The notes under the pieces were generated by a model. The model did no database searches and was not told the origin of the DNA. It worked only from the letters and a program-made list of their open reading frames with translations. Below, piece by piece: positions 1 to 5,986 of a DNA stretch of 7,071 bases. The stretch is from the NCBI GenBank assembly GCA_049521915.1, contig JBEKOI010000222.1:1-7071 (forward strand), in the 5' to 3' direction. Made by a program: the position numbers and the translations under genes. The stretch comes from Bog-756 sp049521915 (GTDB lineage: Bacteria; Actinomycetota; Acidimicrobiia; Acidimicrobiales; RAAP-2). Every line of letters begins with the position of its first letter. The first letter of the stretch is position 1.

Positions 1-571
1 GGTACCAGGCACCGACCTGCTCGGGGGTGGCTCCGTCGGCGGGTTCGATGAACACGGAGACCATCCCCGGGAACCGGTGGTCGAGGGTGAGCTCCGCCGG
101 CACGCCGTCCTCGCCCCGGCGGTGCTCCCACTCGAAGTGGTAGAGGCCGGTGTGGATGTGGTCGCGGTCGGTGAACATCCGCCCGGCGGCGTGGAGCACG
201 TTGACCTGGTCGACCGCCCACCGGTTCCACTCGTCGTGGTGGCCGTCGAGCACGTAGTAGAGGCCGAGGTAGCTGCCCGTCTCCGGATCGGAGACCAGGG
301 CCGCGGGCCCCTCCGGGTAACGCAGGGCTTTGAGCGGGGCGGTAGCCACGAAGCGGGCCCCGGCGAAGTTGTAGGCGCCGATCTGGCACCCGGCGTAGAA
401 GTGGTCCCGCTCGTACCACCGGTTGTACTCCACCTGCCGGCCCCGGTGCGGCTCCACCAGGGTGTACAGCATGGTGCCGATGCGGATGGGATCGTCGGTC
501 ACGCCCCCCTGGGCGGGGATGGATCTACCGGTCATGGTGCTCGTGCTCCGTTCGTCGGCCGTCAGGGCCAT
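1..571 (-). CDS. Uncharacterised protein with duplicated dimeric alpha/beta-barrel-like motif, 3' end cut
   Basis: 190 codons are visible and the frame stays open to the left edge, so the C-terminus is missing. It was found by translating the complement; no stop codon closes it inside the window. No signal peptide or membrane segment. After a variable, low-complexity N-terminus (1-28) comes a conserved-looking core: MLYTLVEP 34-41, YNRWYERDHFYAGC 49-62, YNFAGARFVAT 67-77, then SYLGLYYVLDG 100-110 and a Trp/His-rich stretch to about 150. MVSVFIEP at 170-177 with GAWY at 187-190 repeats MLYTLVEP and NRWY at 50-53, suggesting two copies of a ferredoxin-like (dimeric alpha/beta barrel) unit, as in EthD-like or monooxygenase-like proteins; the fold is an inference. 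The start ATG 571 is preceded by AGGAG; ATG 535 (residue 13) also has an upstream GGAG and is the alternative. Coupled to the ligase with a 15-base gap, so it probably works in the same pathway, as an enzyme or an accessory binding protein. Function unknown. Confidence 0.8.
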   Translation of the reverse strand, partial: MALTADERSTSTMTGRSIPAQGGVTDDPIRIGTMLYTLVEPHRGRQVEYNRWYERDHFYAGCQIGAYNFAGARFVATAPLKALRYPEGPAALVSDPETGSYLGLYYVLDGHHDEWNRWAVDQVNVLHAAGRMFTDRDHIHTGLYHFEWEHRRGEDGVPAELTLDHRFPGMVSVFIEPADGATPEQVGAWY

Positions 572-582
572 GGTCCGCACCG

Positions 583-587
583 CTCCT
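583..587 (-). promoter_or_regulatory. Ribosome binding site overlapping the ligase stop codon
   Basis: The ligase ends TGAGGAG on the minus strand, so AGGAG shares its first base with the TGA. It lies 11 bases before the ATG at 571, slightly long but usable. This implies translational coupling of the last two genes. Confidence 0.55.
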
Positions 588-2176
588 CACCGCACCGCCA
601 CCGGCGGGGCCATGGATGCGGCCCGATCGGCCAGGGTCCTCTTGTCTACCTTCATCATCGAGGTCAGGGGAAGGCTGTCGACCACCACGAGCCGGTCGGG
701 CGCCTTGTAGTCGGCCAGGGAGGCGCGGGCCGCCTCCCGCAATTCGGCCAGCAGCCGGTCTGCCGGAAGCTGCTCGCCGCCCGCCGGAACCACGAAGGCC
801 ACGCCGATCTCGCCCAGGACGGGGTCGGGAACACCCACCACCGCCACCTGTTCGACGGCCGGGTGGGCCCCGAGCACCCCTTCGACCTCGGCCGGATACA
901 CGTTGTACCCGCCGCGGATGTAGAGCTCGTTGGCCCGGCCCACCAGGTGGAGGCAACCGTCGCCGTCGACGAAGCCGAAATCGCCGGTGGTCAACCAGCC
1001 GTCGCCGGCCAGGACCGCTCGGGTGGCATCGCCGTCGTAGACCAGCCCGGCGGCCCCCGGACCGACCGGCGGCCCGCCCCAATAGCCGCGCATCACCGCG
1101 GCCGAACGAAGCCGGACCCGGCCCACCTGTGCGGACGCCATCGGCCGGCCGTCGTCATCGGCGACGGACAGCTCGACCCCCGGCACCGGTCGCCCCACCG
1201 AGTTGGCCACCACCTCGTCCGGGTCGCCGGGGACGGTCCCGGTGCCGAGCGACGCCTCGGTCGAGGTGTACCGCACCACCACCGGCACCCCGAACCGAGC
1301 GCGCAAGGCGGCCACCAGCTCGGGTGGAACCCGGGACGCTCCGGTGCCCACGATGCGCAGCGAGGAGACGTCCGTCGCCTCGAGGTCGGGGTGGGCGAGG
1401 ACCAGGGCCCACTGGGTGGGGACGCCCTGGGCCACGCTGATCCGCTCCTCGCCGATGATCCGGATGGTGTCGGCCGCCCGCCACGGGGTCGGGGTGATGA
1501 CCGTGGTCACCGCGTTGGCGATCTCGTCCCAGGTGCGGGTCATGGAGCCGACATGGGCGAACGGGAGCGGCGAGAGGCGCCGGTCCCCCGGCTCGGACAG
1601 CACATCGGTGCCGGATGCCACCGCGGCCAGGGCGTCATGGTCGAACACCGCCCCCTTGGGCAGTCCGGTGGTGCCGCTCGTCCACACCACGGCCACCGGA
1701 TCGGTCGGCCACAGCTCGGGAAACCGGGGCGGGGGTGGGCCGGTCATGGCGTCGGCGACGGCCGACCGGCGGAGCACGTCCCCGGTCGGACCGGCCGGCG
1801 GTGTGGCGTCGTCGTCGACCACGGTGACCGCCGGCCTGGTCCGGTCGAGGACGGACAGCACCTCGCGTTGGCCGAGGCGGAGGTTGATGCCCGAGGTGAT
1901 CGCCCCCAGCCGGGTGGCGGCGGCGAAACAGACCATGTAGTCGATCGAGCTCGGAAGCATCAGGCAGACCACCGAGCCGCGGCCCACGCCGCGGGAAGCG
2001 AACAGCCCGGCCACGCCGTCGGCGGCCCGGTCCCACTGGGCGAAGGTCAGGTGCCGGCGGGGAGTCTCCCCGGTCGCGGGCTCGACGTACGCCTCGACGT
2101 CGGCATTGTCCGTCGCCGCGGCCCGCAGGACCTCCACCACGGTCTGCCACTCGCCCGCAACCTGACGCACCGTCAT
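587..2176 (-). CDS. AMP-dependent acyl-CoA synthetase/ligase with divergent A5 and A10 motifs
   Basis: ANL-superfamily adenylate-forming enzyme of 529 residues, predicted to convert a carboxylic acid, ATP and CoA to an acyl-CoA in the cytoplasm. P-loop TSGTTGLPKG 166-175, A7 TGD 397-399, hinge GRANELYIRGGYNVYPAEVE about 413-432, all standard. Unusual: A5 is YTSTE (303-307) rather than YG-TE; the A10 loop reads LPLTSMMKVDK, keeping the likely catalytic Lys509 but with Met508 where Gly is usual; and about 12-15 extra residues rich in Gly/Pro lie at 368-382 between MRGYW and GDGWLTTGD. It is only distantly like the FadD3-type ligase upstream, so it is not a recent duplicate. The start is the ATG at 2176: no in-frame start codon lies between it and the dehydrogenase, and it has no clear ribosome site. 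It ends in TGAGGAG, which leads into the next gene. Substrate unknown; a ring-bearing or bile-acid-like acid is possible from context only. Confidence 0.9.
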   Translation of the reverse strand: MTVRQVAGEWQTVVEVLRAAATDNADVEAYVEPATGETPRRHLTFAQWDRAADGVAGLFASRGVGRGSVVCLMLPSSIDYMVCFAAATRLGAITSGINLRLGQREVLSVLDRTRPAVTVVDDDATPPAGPTGDVLRRSAVADAMTGPPPPRFPELWPTDPVAVVWTSGTTGLPKGAVFDHDALAAVASGTDVLSEPGDRRLSPLPFAHVGSMTRTWDEIANAVTTVITPTPWRAADTIRIIGEERISVAQGVPTQWALVLAHPDLEATDVSSLRIVGTGASRVPPELVAALRARFGVPVVVRYTSTEASLGTGTVPGDPDEVVANSVGRPVPGVELSVADDDGRPMASAQVGRVRLRSAAVMRGYWGGPPVGPGAAGLVYDGDATRAVLAGDGWLTTGDFGFVDGDGCLHLVGRANELYIRGGYNVYPAEVEGVLGAHPAVEQVAVVGVPDPVLGEIGVAFVVPAGGEQLPADRLLAELREAARASLADYKAPDRLVVVDSLPLTSMMKVDKRTLADRAASMAPPVAVR

Positions 2177-2195
2177 ACCGGGGCCGACTGTAACA

Positions 2196-2210
2196 GGGCC
2201 GCCGCGGCCC
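2196..2210 (-). other. GC hairpin between dehydrogenase and second ligase
   Basis: GGGCCG (2196-2201) pairs with CGGCCC (2205-2210) around a 3-base loop in the 54-base gap between the dehydrogenase stop and the ligase ATG at 2176. On the minus strand it is followed by TGTTACAG, too few Ts for a classic terminator. It could slow readthrough or stabilise the processed message. The ligase lacks an obvious Shine-Dalgarno just before its start, so structure here might matter for its translation. Confidence 0.3.
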
Positions 2211-2230
2211 GCTCTGCGCCGCCCCGGCCC

Positions 2231-3337
2231 TCAGAAGGTGAGGACGCCACGGGCCAGCTTGCCGGCCTCCATGTCCTCGACGATGTCGCGGAACCCCTCG
2301 AGGGGGCGCTCCTCGGTGACCAGTTCGTCGAGCATCAGCTTGCCGGACAGGTAGAGCTCCACCATGAGCGGGATGTCGTGGTGCGGGCGGGATGATCCGT
2401 AGCGGCAACCGAGCAGGCCGCGGTCCACGTAGGCCAGGGCGTTCACATCCACCGACACCTCCGTCCCCTGGGGCGGGATGCCGATGGCCAGCGCATTGCC
2501 GCCCCAGTCGAGCACGTCGAGGGCGTTGCGGAGCACGGCGGGGTGGCCCACGCAGTCGAACGACCAGTTCACCCCGCCGGTCCAGCCCAGGGCCCCGGTG
2601 ACCCGCGCCGGTCCCGGGGGGACCAGCTCGCGGATGGCGGCAACTGCGTCGGTGGACGAGGCATCGACGAAGTGGGTGGCCCCGAACTGGCGGGCCAGCC
2701 CCTCCTTGGAGGCCAGGGTGTCGACGGCGATGATCCGGCTGGCGCCGGCCAGGCGGAGACCCTGGATCACGTTGAGGCCGACGCCGCCGACCCCGAAGAC
2801 GGCCGCCGTCTCCCCCGCCTGGACCTTGGCCCGGTTGAGCACCGAGCCCACGCCAGTAAGGACCCCGCAGCCGATGAGGCAGGCCGAGGTCATGGGGACG
2901 TCCTTCGAGATCTTGACCGCCTGCACCTCCTTGACGATGGTCGACTCGGTGAACACCGACGTCCCGGCGAAGTTGGAGGCCGGTTCGCCTTTGAACGTGA
3001 ACGGCTGGGACACGTTGCCGAGCGTCTTCACGCACCAGGTCGGGTGGCCGGTGCTGCAGGCCCGGCAGTTGCCACAGCTCTGCAGGGTGGCGATCACCAC
3101 GTGGTCGCCGACCTTGACCGCCCTCACTTCGGAGCCGACGGCCTCGACCACCCCGGCACCCTCGTGACCGAGCACGGAGGGCGCCTTCCACGGGATGGTG
3201 CCGTTGATCACGGACAGGTCGCTGTGGCAGACGCCGGCGGCCCCGATGGCCACCCGGACCTCGGTGGGTCCCGGGTCCCCGACACTCAGCTGGTCGGTGA
3301 CCTCCACGTCGTCACCGGTGTACACGATGCCTCGCAT
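2231..3337 (-). CDS. Zinc-dependent medium-chain alcohol dehydrogenase
   Basis: MDR-superfamily alcohol dehydrogenase of 368 residues, cytoplasmic, oxidising an alcohol to an aldehyde or ketone (or the reverse). Catalytic zinc ligands Cys37 (GVCHSD), His58 (GHEG) and Cys157 (IGCGV); structural zinc lobe Cys88, Cys91, Cys94, Cys102 (SCGNCRACSTGHPTWC); Rossmann GVGGVG at 182-187 with Asp206 at the end of beta-2, which points to NAD rather than NADP. The C-terminal LYLSGKLMLDELVTEE and GKLARGVL resemble the class III-like and AdhD-type actinobacterial enzymes. Length is normal for the family and both zinc sites are intact. The start is supported by GGGAGGG upstream. It is the first gene after the repeat-bearing gap and precedes a second acyl-CoA ligase, so its product may, after a further oxidation by an enzyme not in the window, feed that ligase. 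The substrate is unknown; NDMA-dependent or steroid-alcohol activity cannot be told from sequence. Confidence 0.92.
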   Translation of the reverse strand: MRGIVYTGDDVEVTDQLSVGDPGPTEVRVAIGAAGVCHSDLSVINGTIPWKAPSVLGHEGAGVVEAVGSEVRAVKVGDHVVIATLQSCGNCRACSTGHPTWCVKTLGNVSQPFTFKGEPASNFAGTSVFTESTIVKEVQAVKISKDVPMTSACLIGCGVLTGVGSVLNRAKVQAGETAAVFGVGGVGLNVIQGLRLAGASRIIAVDTLASKEGLARQFGATHFVDASSTDAVAAIRELVPPGPARVTGALGWTGGVNWSFDCVGHPAVLRNALDVLDWGGNALAIGIPPQGTEVSVDVNALAYVDRGLLGCRYGSSRPHHDIPLMVELYLSGKLMLDELVTEERPLEGFRDIVEDMEAGKLARGVLTF

Positions 3338-3342
3338 GGCAT

Positions 3343-3349
3343 CCCTCCC
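3343..3349 (-). promoter_or_regulatory. Strong ribosome binding site for the alcohol dehydrogenase
   Basis: The minus strand reads GGGAGGG here, 5 bases before the ATG at 3337 (core GGAGG 6 bases away). An ATG inside GGGATGCCATG is closer but out of frame. The quality of this site fixes the dehydrogenase start and suggests that the gene begins a transcription unit and is well translated. Confidence 0.75.
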
Positions 3350-3352
3350 TCT

Positions 3353-3425
3353 CTTCTGTACTGATCGTCTTCTGTACTGATCGTCTTCTGTACTGATCGT
3401 CTTCTCTACTGATCGGAACTGATCG
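3353..3425 (-). repeat. 16-bp tandem direct repeat in the leader of the alcohol dehydrogenase unit
   Basis: The plus-strand unit CTTCTGTACTGATCGT is exact at 3353-3368, 3369-3384 and 3385-3400. It is followed by a fourth copy with two changes (CTTCTCTACTGATCGG, 3401-3416) and a remnant ACTGATCG at 3418-3425. On the coding strand the unit reads ACGATCAGTACAGAAG. It is about 44% GC, an AT-richer island in GC-rich DNA. The period is not a multiple of three and no gene covers it. The last copy ends only 15 bases before the ATG at 3337, directly against the ribosome site. It could be an iterated operator, a variable-length spacer or a transcribed leader element. Confidence 0.95.
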
Positions 3426-3465
3426 AATCCCTGCTCGTCGGAACCCGTCGACGGCCCATCGGAAC
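3413..3465 (-). promoter_or_regulatory. Three GTTCCGA heptamers upstream of the alcohol dehydrogenase
   Basis: On the minus strand GTTCCGA occurs at 3459-3465, 3438-3444 and 3413-3419, each followed by C or T. Spacing is 21 and 25 bases, so the first two lie on the same helix face. The longer context of the first two, GGTTCCGAYGRGC, is also similar. A perfect 10-base palindrome CCGTCGACGG (3445-3454) sits between them. The arrangement would suit a DNA-binding regulator's operator sites. I see no convincing -35/-10 pair. Confidence 0.35.
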
Positions 3466-3489
3466 CTGTCGGACCGAGGGCAGACGGGA

Positions 3490-3509
3490 CCGGGTCATGC
3501 CGGACCCGG
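3490..3509 (-). terminator. Possible weak stem-loop at the end of the first operon
   Basis: CCGGGTC (3490-3496) pairs perfectly with GACCCGG (3503-3509) around a 6-base loop, and the stop codon of the FadD3-like gene lies within it. There is no T-run after it on the minus strand, so it is not a canonical intrinsic terminator. In GC-rich actinobacterial DNA such stems can be functional or chance; the position at the end of the operon is the main argument. Confidence 0.25.
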
Positions 3510-5159
3510 GTGCGCGTCCCGCAGCTCGCGCTTCAGCACTTTGCCGCTGGCGTTGACGGGAAGCGAGTCGACGGCCACCACCTGCCTCGGCACCTTGTAG
3601 TTGGCCATCCGTTCGCGGGCCCACGAGATGAGGCCGTCGTCGAGGTCGCCCGGGTCGGGGCCCGCGGCCGGCACCACCACGGCCAGGCCCACCTCGCCCA
3701 GCCGCCGGTCGGGCACGCCGACCACGGCCACCTGCCCCACCCCGGGGTGGAGCCGGAGGACGGCCTCGACCTCGGCCGGGTAGACGTTGAACCCACCGCT
3801 CACGTACATGTCCTTCAAGCGGTCGGTGATGGCGACGTTTCCGGCGCCGTCCATCATCCCCACGTCACCGGTGTGCAACCAGCCGTCGATGTCGATGGCC
3901 TCGTCGGTGGCCTCGGAGTCGTTGAAGTACCCCCGCATGACGTTGTACCCCCGCACGACGATCTCACCGGCCTCCCCCCTGGGGAGCTCGGCCCCGTCGC
4001 CGCCGATGATCCGGACGTCCACATCGGGGATGGCCCGGCCCGAGGTGCCCGAGATCACCTCGGCGGAGTCCCCCCGGCGGCACATGGTCACCGTCCCGGT
4101 CGCCTCAGTCAGCCCGTAGGCGGTGAGGACGGTCTCGATGCCGAGGTCGGACCACAGCCCCTTCACCAGCTCGACCGGGACGACGGCGGCGCCGGTGACC
4201 ACGAGGCGCAGCGACGAGAGGTCGAACCCGTCGCGCTCGGGGTGGTCGAGGATGGACTGGAAGATGGTCGGCGGGCCCGGAAGCACGGTGATGTGCTCGG
4301 TCTCGACCCTCGACATGACCCGGTCGACATCGAAGACCGGCTCGGGCACCATGGTGGCCCCCGTCATCAGACAGGCCAGGATGCCGGCCTTGTAGCCGAA
4401 GGTGTGGAAGAAGGGGTTCACGATCAGGTACCGGTCCCCCCGGCTCAGCCCGACCACCTCGGACCAGGTGGCGAAGGTGCGCAACGTCTGACCGTGGGTG
4501 GTCATGGCCCCCTTGGGAAGCCCGGTGGTCCCCGAGGTGAACACCAGGTCGGAGAGGTCCCCCGAGGTGATGGAGGCGGTGCGGCCGGCGGCCACGTCGG
4601 CTGAGCACGCCCCGCCCTCCTGCAAGAAGACCTCCCAGTCGACCACCGGGTCACCCTTGGCCGTCGACGGGCCCGGGACCCGGTCACCCCGGCGGAGGAC
4701 CACCACCCGCTCGAGCTCGGGCACCTTGGCCCCCGCGGCCACTGCGTCGTCGAGGAGCCGCGTGTAGTCGTTCCCGAGGAACCCGTCGACGGTGAAGAGC
4801 AGTCGGGCTCCGGACTGGGCCAGGATCTGGGCAGCCTCGGCCCCTTTGAACCGCGTGTTGAGTGGCACCAGGAGGGCCCCGGCGCCGACGGCTCCGAGGG
4901 CGGCGACCACCCACTCGGCACAGTTCGGCGCCCAGATGGCCACCCGGTCGCCACGTTCGATCCCGTTGGCCACGATGGCCCGGGTGGCCGAAGCCACCTC
5001 ATCGGCCAGTCGGTCGAAGGTGAGACGGATGGTCGAGCCGTGCGGTCCGTGGACGTCGACCACCGCCTCCAGCTCACCGAACCGGGCCGCGGCATCCTCC
5101 ACCAGCCCGGGGATGGTCCCCCACTGAAGATCCCCTCGGGGATCGGTCACATCTGACAC
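3495..5159 (-). CDS. fadD3: FadD3-type AMP-forming acyl-CoA ligase (HIP-CoA ligase candidate)
   Basis: ANL-superfamily ligase of 554 residues that activates a carboxylic acid with ATP through an acyl-adenylate and then makes the CoA thioester. Motifs in order: P-loop TSGTTGLPKG 208-217, NPFFHTFGYKAGILACL 248-264, VLPGPPTIFQSILDHP 292-307, A5 YGLTE 348-352, A7 TGD 430-432, hinge DRLKDMYVSGGFNVYPAEVE 446-465, A10 NASGKVLKREL with catalytic Lys540. The NPFFH-FGYKAGILACL, LPGPPTI-QS-LDHP and LTAYGLTEA wording agrees, from memory, with mycobacterial FadD3 (Rv3561), which thioesterifies the steroid remnant HIP. It lies third in the run with FadE30- and IpdF-like genes, whereas in M. tuberculosis fadD3 is transcribed divergently from them. 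Start: GTG at 5159 is the longest reading; GTG at 5150 has the better ribosome site. The stop TGA sits inside a short GC hairpin. A related FadD17-like ligase is the main alternative. Confidence 0.88.
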   Translation of the reverse strand: MSDVTDPRGDLQWGTIPGLVEDAAARFGELEAVVDVHGPHGSTIRLTFDRLADEVASATRAIVANGIERGDRVAIWAPNCAEWVVAALGAVGAGALLVPLNTRFKGAEAAQILAQSGARLLFTVDGFLGNDYTRLLDDAVAAGAKVPELERVVVLRRGDRVPGPSTAKGDPVVDWEVFLQEGGACSADVAAGRTASITSGDLSDLVFTSGTTGLPKGAMTTHGQTLRTFATWSEVVGLSRGDRYLIVNPFFHTFGYKAGILACLMTGATMVPEPVFDVDRVMSRVETEHITVLPGPPTIFQSILDHPERDGFDLSSLRLVVTGAAVVPVELVKGLWSDLGIETVLTAYGLTEATGTVTMCRRGDSAEVISGTSGRAIPDVDVRIIGGDGAELPRGEAGEIVVRGYNVMRGYFNDSEATDEAIDIDGWLHTGDVGMMDGAGNVAITDRLKDMYVSGGFNVYPAEVEAVLRLHPGVGQVAVVGVPDRRLGEVGLAVVVPAAGPDPGDLDDGLISWARERMANYKVPRQVVAVDSLPVNASGKVLKRELRDAHPGPA

Positions 5160-5162
5160 TCC
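5159..5162 (-). promoter_or_regulatory. Ribosome binding site GGAG bearing on the FadD3-like start
   Basis: On the minus strand the 26-base gap after the SDR stop ends in CTGACGGA and runs into GTG TCA GAT GTG. The GGAG overlaps the first GTG (5159) and so cannot serve it, but it lies 8 bases before the second in-frame GTG (5150). The spacing favours initiation at 5150, giving a protein three residues shorter than the maximal reading. No other purine-rich stretch is seen in the gap. Confidence 0.5.
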
Positions 5163-5185
5163 GTCAGGGTAGTTCGATCGCCGGC

Positions 5186-5986
5186 TCAGGGATGCTGGCT
5201 GCTCACCGAGACCACCTCACCGGTCATGAAGGTGGCGTACTCGCTGGCAAGGAAGGCGATGACGTTGGCCACCTCCCACACCTCGGCGCCGCGACCGAAG
5301 ACCTCGCGCCGGCTCAGCTCCTCCAGCTCCTCGTCGGCCATGACCTTGTTGAGGAAGGGGTGGACGGCCAGGCTCGGGGAGACCGCGTTGATGCGGACGC
5401 CGTGGGCAACCGCCTCGACCGCCGCGCACCGGGTCAGCGCCATCACCCCGGCCTTGGCCGCGGCGTAGTGGGACTGCCCGGCCTGGGCCCGCCAGCCGAG
5501 CACCGAGGCGTTGTTGACGATGACCCCGTGTCGGCGGGCCAGCATGTGGCGCATGGCCGCCCGCACACAGCGGAAGGTCCCGGTGAGAGTGACGTCGAGC
5601 ACGGTCGACCACTGCTCGTCGGTCATGTCCACCATGTCGACCTGCCCACCGAGCCCGGCGTTGTTGACGGCCACGTCGAACCGGCCGTGGCGCTCGGCCG
5701 CCGCATCGTAGAGGTGCCCGACCTGGGACTCGTCGGTCACGTTGCAGGGAACGGCCAGGGGGCGCTCGCCGGCCAGCTCGGCGAGCGCGTCGGCCGCCTC
5801 CCCCAGCCGCCGCTCGTGAGCGTCCGAGATGACCACGGTGGCCCCTTCCTCCACGCACCGTCTGGCTGTGGCGAACCCGATGCCGGTGCCGGCGGCGGCG
5901 GTGACGACCACCACCTTGCCGGTGAGGAGCCCGTGCCCCGAAGGGGGATCCGGGATCGTGGGCCCGCCTGTGTCATCGTCGGTCAT
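5186..5986 (-). CDS. ipdF: IpdF-type short-chain dehydrogenase/reductase (steroid C/D-ring catabolism)
   Basis: Classical SDR of 266 residues, NAD(P)-dependent and cytoplasmic. Rossmann glycine motif TAAAGTGIG at 29-37, acidic Asp55 ending beta-2 (favours NAD), NNAG at 108-111, catalytic Ser161 (NNASVLGW), Tyr174 and Lys178 (QSHYAAAKAG), C-terminal MTGEVVSVSSQHP. The stretches GHGLL-GKVV-VTAAAGTGIG, NNASVLGWRAQ, QSHYAAAKAGVMALTRC and the SVS-QHP ending agree, from memory, with mycobacterial IpdF (Rv3559c), an oxidoreductase of the HIP pathway. The exact step (C-5 oxygen or beta-oxidation stage) is not decided by sequence. The start is the ATG at 5986, whose bases overlap the TGA of the acyl-CoA dehydrogenase (ATGA, 4 bases), a sign of translational coupling; a longer reading of this frame to 7024 merely runs antiphase through that gene. 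Odd: the usual adenine-pocket Asp (DVT) is Asn82 (CNVTD). Confidence 0.9.
   Translation of the reverse strand: MTDDDTGGPTIPDPPSGHGLLTGKVVVVTAAAGTGIGFATARRCVEEGATVVISDAHERRLGEAADALAELAGERPLAVPCNVTDESQVGHLYDAAAERHGRFDVAVNNAGLGGQVDMVDMTDEQWSTVLDVTLTGTFRCVRAAMRHMLARRHGVIVNNASVLGWRAQAGQSHYAAAKAGVMALTRCAAVEAVAHGVRINAVSPSLAVHPFLNKVMADEELEELSRREVFGRGAEVWEVANVIAFLASEYATFMTGEVVSVSSQHP

Noticed and set aside
77..2395. A 772-codon open frame on the plus strand across three minus-strand genes
   Set aside because: It is antisense to genes with complete catalytic motifs. Its product is a low-complexity His/Gly/Arg/Val-rich string with no recognisable domain, as expected from the complement of GC-rich codons.
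1635..3191. A 518-codon minus-strand frame spanning the dehydrogenase-ligase junction
   Set aside because: Arg/Gly/Pro-rich translation without motifs, out of frame with two genes that have intact signatures.
3353..3416. CRISPR array
   Set aside because: The 16-bp units are directly adjacent with no spacers and too short for CRISPR repeats.
3406..3624. A 72-codon minus-strand frame between the ligase and the repeat region
   Set aside because: It overlaps the end of the FadD3-like gene in another frame, has low-complexity composition, and runs into the tandem repeat.
3510..4604. A 364-codon plus-strand frame opposite the FadD3-like gene, and similar ones at 2543-3364 and 5192-6067
   Set aside because: Same compositional signature of antisense shadows; none has a ribosome site or domain, and each lies within a well-supported minus-strand gene.
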